Below, piece by piece: positions 57,519 to 64,000 of a DNA stretch of 64,000 nt; position 1 is the stretch's first letter; each line of letters starts with the position of its first letter. The DNA is from Diaporthe sp. PMI_573 (Eukaryota > Ascomycota > Sordariomycetes > Diaporthales > Diaporthaceae): positions 638,365 to 702,364 of the forward strand of contig JAJTUP010000039.1 in NCBI GenBank assembly GCA_021399435.1, read 5' to 3'. The notes under the pieces were generated by a model. That model ran no database searches, was not told where the DNA came from, and saw only the letters and a list, made by a program, of their open reading frames with translations. A program made the translations under genes and the position numbers.

Positions 57519-60500
57519 ATGGCAGAAGCAGTTGCTGGTCTCAGTCTTGCAGCTAACATCCTGCAAATGGTCGAGTATGGCGGCGTCTTCGTCACAACGG
57601 CATGGAAGATATACTCGGCCCGCACAGACACCGACATCGTCAAGGATTTCAAACAGCTGCAATATCTCGCCAAAGATGTCGACAAAGTGCTTGTATCTCT
57701 CGAACAGGATATCCCTGCAGTCTCGTCAACGTGTGAGGGCTCGGACAGCGGAGATCCCGAGCTCGCAAGGCTTGCGGAAGAGTGCCGGAAGGTCACGGTG
57801 GAAATCCTGGAATTCGTGGGCAAGACCGGCGACCAGAAGTCGTGGAAGACGAGAATGCACAGGGCCGTGAAAGAGGCGTTCCAGTTGACATGGGGTCAAG
57901 ACAAGCTCAACAAGCTGGAGACGAGATTGGACCGTATGAGGAATCAGTTGACTCTTCGCTTGGTACACTCCCTGAGGTGCGTATGCATGTTTCGTTCGGC
58001 CAAGATATGCAGTGAAAAGCCCTGAGACATCAGATTGGGAGACCTAGAATCGTGCCCACATGCTGTTCATAGGCAGCGGGCTTACCGCTGTCTTTTGGCT
58101 CGTGACTGAGCACTACGCCTACCACTTTTTCAACAAGAGACTGAGGTGATAACGCATACACAGACAATTTACTGTGGAATCAATTGAAACACAGATGCTA
58201 GTTCTTTCCAAGATGACCAAAGGCATGAAATACTCAAATGACAAGATCGACGAAGCCTCGGGTCCTGGTCTAGGCACTGTCTCCGTGGACTTCCTAGTGC
58301 AGAAGCTAGCCGGTCAGTCTGAGCATATCAGAGAGTCACTCAAGTCGGAAATTCTGGGAGCGATTTCAGAGAAACGTCGAGCCTCAGAAGTATTCGAGCC
58401 AAAACCAATGAAGATCGCTTCTTCGAGGCGACGGACACTCAAGGAGAAGCTGCTCGAGAATCTGTCCTATCCAGACATGCTTTTCAGGGAAAGATCTGTG
58501 GTCAGCGCGTCTGAAACGACATTCCGTTGGATTTTCGAGCGCGAAAATCGGCCGGACCGCCCCTGGGCGAGCTTTTGCGAATGGCTTGAAGCGCCAGACA
58601 AGCCACTATACTGGATCACCGGCAAACCTGGATCCGGCAAATCGACTCTGATGAAATTCATCACGGAGGACGACCTGACAACCAAACCGGGCAAATCACG
58701 CATTGGACCTCGATACTTACCCTTCCTTCAAACCTGGGCTGCGGGCCTTCCGCTCGTTGTTGCGTCGTACTACTTCTGGGCTATTGGATCCCCAATGCAA
58801 AGATCAAAAGAGGGCATGTTGCGTACATTGCTCCATGGACTGCTAAGTCAGGCAGATCCGGAGGTCATAGCCACAGTAATGCCCGAGAGCTGGGAAGCCC
58901 TGCACCTATTTGACGAGGACCCACGACCCTACACGGAAAGTTCGCTACAGTCATTCCTGTCACGTACCATTCAGCATATTTGTCGCTCAACGAAGATCTG
59001 TCTATTCATCGATGGACTGGATGAATTCAAGGGTCAGCACGAGGATTTGATCTTATATCTCAGTGATGTCCTACAGAGATATCCGATCAAGCTGTGTGTT
59101 TCTAGCCGCCAGTGGCAAATATTTGAGGATGCATTCCATGATAAGCCCAGCCTCCGGTTGCAAGATCTTACTCTCTCCGACATGATGGGATATGCTCAGT
59201 CAAAGCTGTACGCTCAGCCGGCCTTCGCACTGCTCAAGGGTCTTGACCAATTCTTTTCGGACAAATTACACGAGAACATCGCCCTTAGAGCCGATGGGGT
59301 ATTCTTATGGCTCGTACTTGTCGTTAAATCTCTTCGAAAGGGCATTGCCGCCGGCGATCGCGTGTCAGACTTGCAGACGCGACTCGATCATCTCCCACAA
59401 GACCTCGAGGCTCTATTCGAAAGGATCCTTGACGAACTGGATCCAGAATACCTGGACCATGCTGTTCAGTATTTCGAGCTAATGAAGGCAAGCCGCGACG
59501 TCGCGCCGCTGAATGTCATGGTCTTCTCCTACGCGGACGAAGATGATGAAAAGTTTGGTCTTAGCTCTCCTGTAGGGTCGTTGGACAGGGAGACGTACGA
59601 AAACCGAAAAGACCAGCTCAAAAGGCGCCTCAACAGTCGGTGCATGGGACTATTGGAGATCACAGAGCAGGCACCACCCACTGTGGGCGTGTTCGTCGAC
59701 GCTTCACAGTCTCGAGTTAATTATCTCCATAAAACATTCGGGGACTACATCGCGAGAGACGAAGTTCATGAGAGGCTGGGTCGCAGAGCTGGCCGAGGAT
59801 CGCACCAAGCTTATGATCCGCATTTACGCCTCTGCTCGGCTGGACTAGCCTTTGTCAAATCGAACCCGTTCGAACCCCTGTCAGCCAAAGACAGCATGAG
59901 GTCAGATACATTTGCTGCTATCATCAAAAGCTCTCTGGTCAATTGCCTATGTCATGCCGCTGCAGTCCAGGAACCCGGAATCCAATCCATGATACGATTG
60001 GTAGATGAGCTAGGGAACTTCTATGAAGCGAATAGCCATCAATTTAACCGGCCTCACCACGCTGACATCGCGTACCACGAGCCAATCTTTGATTTCAGCG
60101 TCCACAATGGCGGAGCCTTTGTATCATTCGTAATCCATTGTGAAGTCGTGGAGTACATCCGCGTCAAAGCGCAGCAACGATCTCAGACATTAAAGCTCTG
60201 GCACAAAGTATCAGCGCCGGTCAGAAAGCAAAGAAGACGTCCAACTCGCGCAACCGACGGATGGTCAGACCTCAACTGCCAGCTGACTCAAGCAGTGGTC
60301 TTGAATCCACCTAGCCCGGCCATAGTTGAACTTCTACTCGGAAGGGGTGCAGACTTCCAATACAAAGATCCCGTGGCGGGGGTGTCTAACTGGGAACTTG
60401 CCCTGGTGGCGTACATATACCATTGGCATAAGAAGTCGAAGATGGTGGGAAAGAGGGAGGAAATTGTCACACTCATGATCAAATACGGGGCTCCGACCGA

Positions 60501-60627
60501 AAGAAAAGACATAATGAGGACTTATAAGAAGGTGGCAAGGGAGTCCCTCGTCAGGAAAGTGGACAACAGTCTCATTTCAAACGTGGAGCAAAAGCTGAAG
60601 ACTATAAAACAGGAGCTCAATCAGTAA
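57519..60627 (+). CDS. NACHT/STAND NLR-like protein
   Basis: ATG 57519 (MAEAVAGLSLAANILQMVEYG) opens a helical N-terminal domain typical of fungal STAND proteins. One intron (GTGCGT...CACAG, about 57974-58160) joins it in phase to a long exon ending at 60627, for about 970 residues. The NTPase has the P-loop WITGKPGSGKSTLMKF, a Walker B LFIDGLDEFKG and CVSSRQWQIF (sensor region). Around 790-900 lie LTQAVVLNP and ELLLGRGADFQYKD, which look like one or two weak ankyrin-type units; no long repeat array follows. The family is often involved in non-self recognition and regulated cell death. Its position at the cluster edge, with a HET gene at 3-5 kb of the same window, fits a variable chromosomal region. 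Its N-terminal domain class is not settled. Confidence 0.88.
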
Positions 60628-61503
60628 CGGCTGGGATCGAAGAATAATTGCTGTACCGTCGTCTACTTCAGCCCATAGCGTGCCTCCAGATCAGCGATTT
60701 AGCATTAGCGATGAGTGAGCTTCCTCTCAATGCTGGCACCGCGAGTTCTTGATGCTGAAAGAGATTCCTGGGAGCCTCTGCTCTAGGCTGGGGTTCTTTT
60801 CCAAAAGGCGACTTCTACGCTGCGCCACGCATAGCCCTCCAGACCCGACCAAGTTGCGAATGACAATCCTTTTCCTTCACCAACAGCCGAGAGAAGGGAG
60901 GCGGGCGAATAGACCCAAGCACTTGTCACAGCGCGCCACACCGGTCGCTCTCTCCGCTGTCACGGCCAGAGCAGACCTCCTGAAGCGAAAGGCAGGGCTT
61001 CTCAGCGCCCTGGTGTTATAACTCTCTGCCTACTGAACCCCATCGTTACCACCGTTTTTCACGGTTTAAAATTCGCCAGGAAATTTTGCTTGGATCGACT
61101 TTGAAGCCATCGGAGCAGCAGGTCAAGAACCAATATACTCAAGCTGTGTTGTTACATACCATGTCCGGACGCCTGCGCTAGCTTTCCGTACGAGAAGCCT
61201 TCTCGTCCCGATTATCATCGGCGCCAATCATGTCTCTGTAGGCAAGTTGAACGATTTGCAAGTCGTGTTTTATTTTATGAGTGCAATACGCGCAGTGATA
61301 GAGATGATTAAGGCGACAGTAATGCGTCTAAGGCGGTATGCAATCAGGATATAGGCATGAGCCTTGAATTCCACGGCTTCGTGTCGCCCAGACCTACTCA
61401 ACGCAGGCCAAAGGGCATGAACATGTAGGGGGCAGTCAGGGCTGGATGGAGTATACTCGTTCATCTCACCTACGACCAAGAGCCCTTGTCACCTCTGAAG
61501 TCG
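60628..61503. other. Intergenic, no gene seen
   Basis: This 876-base gap lies between the convergent NLR-like and GNAT genes. A plus-strand open frame at 60749-61021 is basic and has no domain. Confidence 0.5.
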
Positions 61504-62226
61504 TTAGCGACTGATCGCCTTCTCAACCTTGTCCCGAGCTTCGTCCTCCCACACGTCCCAGCTCAAGCTGTAGTAAAACGCATCCCTCCACACGTCATCC
61601 GGGTGGCTCCCAGGCGGGAGGGGTTTGCCGTTGCCCAGTTTCCCATACTTCTTACCCAGCGGATACTTCATGTGGTACGGGATCACGCCGACCTTCTCAA
61701 ATCCCATGCGCTCGGCAACCTTGGCGCTGGCAGCGTTGGCCGTGCTGCAGTGCCACTGGATCCTCCGCAGCCCCAAGCCGCCCTCGCCAGGCGGCGCAAA
61801 CCCGTACTGCATCAGCAGCCCGACGGTGTTGCTCGTCACGTGTGTTCGCTGGTACTTAGGCAGCACCACTATGGCGCCTATCTCGCTGCTGAGGTTCGGC
61901 TTGGACGTTCTGATGTAGCTCACCATGCCTGCCAGCTCGCCCTCCGGGTCCTCGGGGGACCGGCCCCTGGTCTTGTCGATGATGGCGAAGGCCGTGGATT
62001 CCGGGTTGGAGAGGGATAGGATGCCGTCGGGCTTGGTGAATGCCTCTTTTAGCTCGCTGACGGTTGAGAAGGGGACGAATGGCATGTTGGCGTAGAGCTC
62101 CGGGTGGTCGGCGGACTGGGCAATGAAGTCCGCGCCGTGGAGGTCGAGGTCGAATGGGACGAGCTTCACGCGGTCGTTGGCGATGGGTGTGTCGATTGGG
62201 AAATGGAAGACTGACGATTCAGCCAT
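61504..62226 (-). CDS. GNAT-family N-acetyltransferase
   Basis: Single exon, 240 codons from ATG 62226 (MAESSVFHFPIDT). N-terminal NDRVKLVPFDLDLHGADF begins the fold. GELAGMVSYIRT, then EIGAIVVLPKYQRTHVTSN (strand 4 and the Q/R-x-x-x acetyl-CoA loop) and RRIQWHCSTANAASAKVAERMGF (the conserved Asn/Ala/Ser helix) match the RimJ/RimL-like Acetyltransf_3 group. It ends with a WRDAFYYSLSWDVWE segment characteristic of fungal members. It transfers acetyl from acetyl-CoA to an amine; the substrate is unknown. It is separated from the cluster by the NLR gene and is probably unrelated to it. An A19 run lies just upstream at 62274-62292. Confidence 0.88.
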   Translation of the reverse strand: MAESSVFHFPIDTPIANDRVKLVPFDLDLHGADFIAQSADHPELYANMPFVPFSTVSELKEAFTKPDGILSLSNPESTAFAIIDKTRGRSPEDPEGELAGMVSYIRTSKPNLSSEIGAIVVLPKYQRTHVTSNTVGLLMQYGFAPPGEGGLGLRRIQWHCSTANAASAKVAERMGFEKVGVIPYHMKYPLGKKYGKLGNGKPLPPGSHPDDVWRDAFYYSLSWDVWEDEARDKVEKAISR

Positions 62227-64000
62227 GGTTACACAGGCTTCAGGATAGGGGTGTTTGTGGCAGAAGCGTTGGCAAAAAAAAAAAAAAAAAAAGTGGTAGT
62301 TATCTTGAGGTCTTCGTCGTAGGGTGAGGAGCAGTGTGACTCAGTCACGGGCGAGAGTGACGGCTGTTGAGGGCCAGACGAACAGTGTGATTATCGAGTG
62401 ATGTCTGGAGATGTTCTGAGCAAGTGCCCAAGTTAATATAATTTTTTTGATTAAGTGAGTCAGAAGCTCACGCTTTTCGGCCGTTCCTCCCTGCCCAAAG
62501 AATGATGAGCATCCAGGGCCAGTTGAGTAATCACGCTCACTTGCGCAGGAGCGAGTCCCGGCTCGGCTTCGGATCGGAGCTGCACCCAATGCCTTCTGGC
62601 CCGGTCTCCCGGTCGCCAACAACGTCTTTCCGCTATCACCGCCTCGGCCACGCTCATAGGGAGTCATGTCTGTGTCGAGAAGTACTCACACTGCAGCGGC
62701 CGGGTTCTCTAGCTCATAAATGCTGAGTGCGCTGAGCACCACGTTCATGAAATTCACTTGCCAGGGAGGCCGGCCACTAGCACTTCTTCCAACTCTTGGC
62801 TCTAAGCTGTGCAGATCACTGCACCATCCCCTGGTTCCGCTTTAACCAAGCTCCACACACACTTCAAACTGGATTTCATTTTTCCCTCCTATGAGCCATG
62901 TGCGTCGAAGCCTCAGGCGGTTGTTGATGTTCTTCCCGTAATATACATCTCGATGAAAATTTTAAACTATGCCTGGGTAGTCGCCGCAACGACATACGCC
63001 CCCTGCATATATTCCTGGTTGGACTCATGTGCACCTGACCTGAGGTGCGCGACATAACCCGTTTTTGTGACTGCCACCATTCACCAATGTTGAACATGAA
63101 AAGTGTCACTGTCCAGGCTCCGTACTTGAGACTTTCCCCTGCCGACCTCGAGCGAACTACCAACCGTTTTCTGACAGCTTGGAGTATGCATGATATTTAA
63201 GTACAAAATATCAACACGTACTACCGTTGAGAATCCCCGGAGTATGAATATGGAATCTATTCCACGTAGCCGAGATTGACTCGACTTGCCGTCAGGCCAA
63301 ATATGGAGCAGGGCTGTGGCTGATCGCAGCCAATCTTCTTACCCTCGTTGCCCGTACGGATCCCGATAATTACTTTGCATCCGAACGTGCATGTGAACAT
63401 GGAAAAAGACCGGGTTCTTGTGGATTCCGTGGTCTTCGCCTCCACGGGCAGCCTGAACGAGCAGATACCTATTTCCACCGAATGCAGTATTACTGCTTTG
63501 ATCAATGAATAACTCTATCAAAGCTGAGATTGTACTTGGTGCGAGGGCACCGTCGATATTACCATCCATCATGGTACGGAATCCCGTTCGTGGGTACAGC
63601 ACTTCGAGCAAGCCCTTCCCATTCATTTTAGAGCAGCAATTCTCGCTCTTATTCTCGGTTCAAAGCGTTCATACTGAAGCCTGCTCGCCAAGATAAACCT
63701 CCCTCGAGCGTGAACTTGAATGAGTGCATGGGCAATCGAAGCTTGGGTAGGTAGAAGGAAGATCTAGCCTGCTCATTCCGCCCTCTGGTCAGGCAAGCTC
63801 TCGGCCTGGGATGCGATCAAATCTGCGAATTGGCGGCGAAAACAGACCGTGGCGTCGGCATAGCTCGATCCTTGCACTCGAACTCATAAAAGTTCTGGCC
63901 CCAAGCAGCTGTAGCGTTCTGCGGCTGAGGGATAAAGGGCGCCCTCTATAATTTCGTGGATCTGTGCACCCGCACGTGCGACCTTCAGCCCGGGATCGTC
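62227..64000. other. Terminal 1.8 kb, no gene recognised
   Basis: It holds an A19 run at 62274-62292 and the promoter of the GNAT gene. Several short frames exist (for example minus 63339-63626), but none has a domain or a splice-supported extension. Confidence 0.4.

Noticed and set aside
61486..62019. Plus-strand 177-codon frame opposite the GNAT gene
   Set aside because: It is antisense to a complete GNAT domain and has no recognisable motif.
61504..62226. GNAT enzyme as the acetyltransferase of the pathway
   Set aside because: It is of the RimJ/RimL-like N-acetyltransferase group, not a BAHD-type O-acyltransferase, and the NLR gene separates it from the cluster.
63339..63626. Minus-strand frame with FFHVHMHVRMQ near the right end
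   Set aside because: No domain, no intron-based extension and no neighbours to support it.

Overview
The window is genomic DNA of a filamentous ascomycete (Pezizomycotina, probably Sordariomycetes-like; the species cannot be fixed from the sequence). The support is genes split by 50-190 bp introns with GT...AG borders and CTRAC-like branch sites, a Pus1-type tRNA pseudouridine synthase, HET and NACHT/STAND genes, and a fungal secondary-metabolite cluster of a eukaryotic gene style. There is no ribosomal RNA, no intact transposase and no convincing tRNA.

Left part (1-21 kb), mostly ordinary or lineage-specific genes: a secreted threonine/valine-repeat mucin-like glycoprotein running off the left edge (minus), a HET-domain incompatibility-type protein (minus), a dual-specificity phosphatase (minus), a LaeA/GliN-like SAM methyltransferase (minus), an unrecognised three-exon gene (plus), a 3 kb gene-poor stretch, a small secreted six-cysteine protein (plus), a basic/low-complexity protein (plus), PUS1 (minus) and an acyl-protein-thioesterase-like hydrolase (minus).

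Middle part (22.8-57.1 kb) reads as one biosynthetic cluster of eleven intact genes plus one decayed P450: an ABCB-type full transporter (+), a DMATS-fold aromatic prenyltransferase (-), P450-1 (+), a TfdA/TauD-family Fe(II)/2-oxoglutarate dioxygenase (-), P450-2 (+), an AsaB/CmcJ-like oxygenase (+), a Caps_synth/GT32-like glycosyltransferase (+), a P450 relic, an O-methyltransferase (-), a chimeric terpene synthase with an N-terminal class I cyclase and C-terminal prenyl-diphosphate synthase (-), P450-3 (+) and P450-4 (+). The chimeric synthase can make its own C20 or C25 diphosphate and cyclise it; P450s and dioxygenases would oxidise the skeleton; the glycosyltransferase, O-methyltransferase and DMATS enzyme would decorate it; the ABC pump would export it. 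The enzyme set resembles what is known for fusicoccin-type diterpene glucosides (chimeric synthase, dioxygenases, P450s, sugar transfer, sugar O-prenylation by a DMATS homologue, O-methylation), but gathered in one locus. No acetyltransferase of the expected type and no pathway transcription factor lies inside it.

Right part (57.5-64 kb): a NACHT/STAND NLR-like protein (+), a GNAT acetyltransferase (-), and 1.8 kb without a recognisable gene. The intergenic DNA inside the cluster carries diverged repeat pairs whose differences are largely transitions, suggestive of repeat-induced point mutation.
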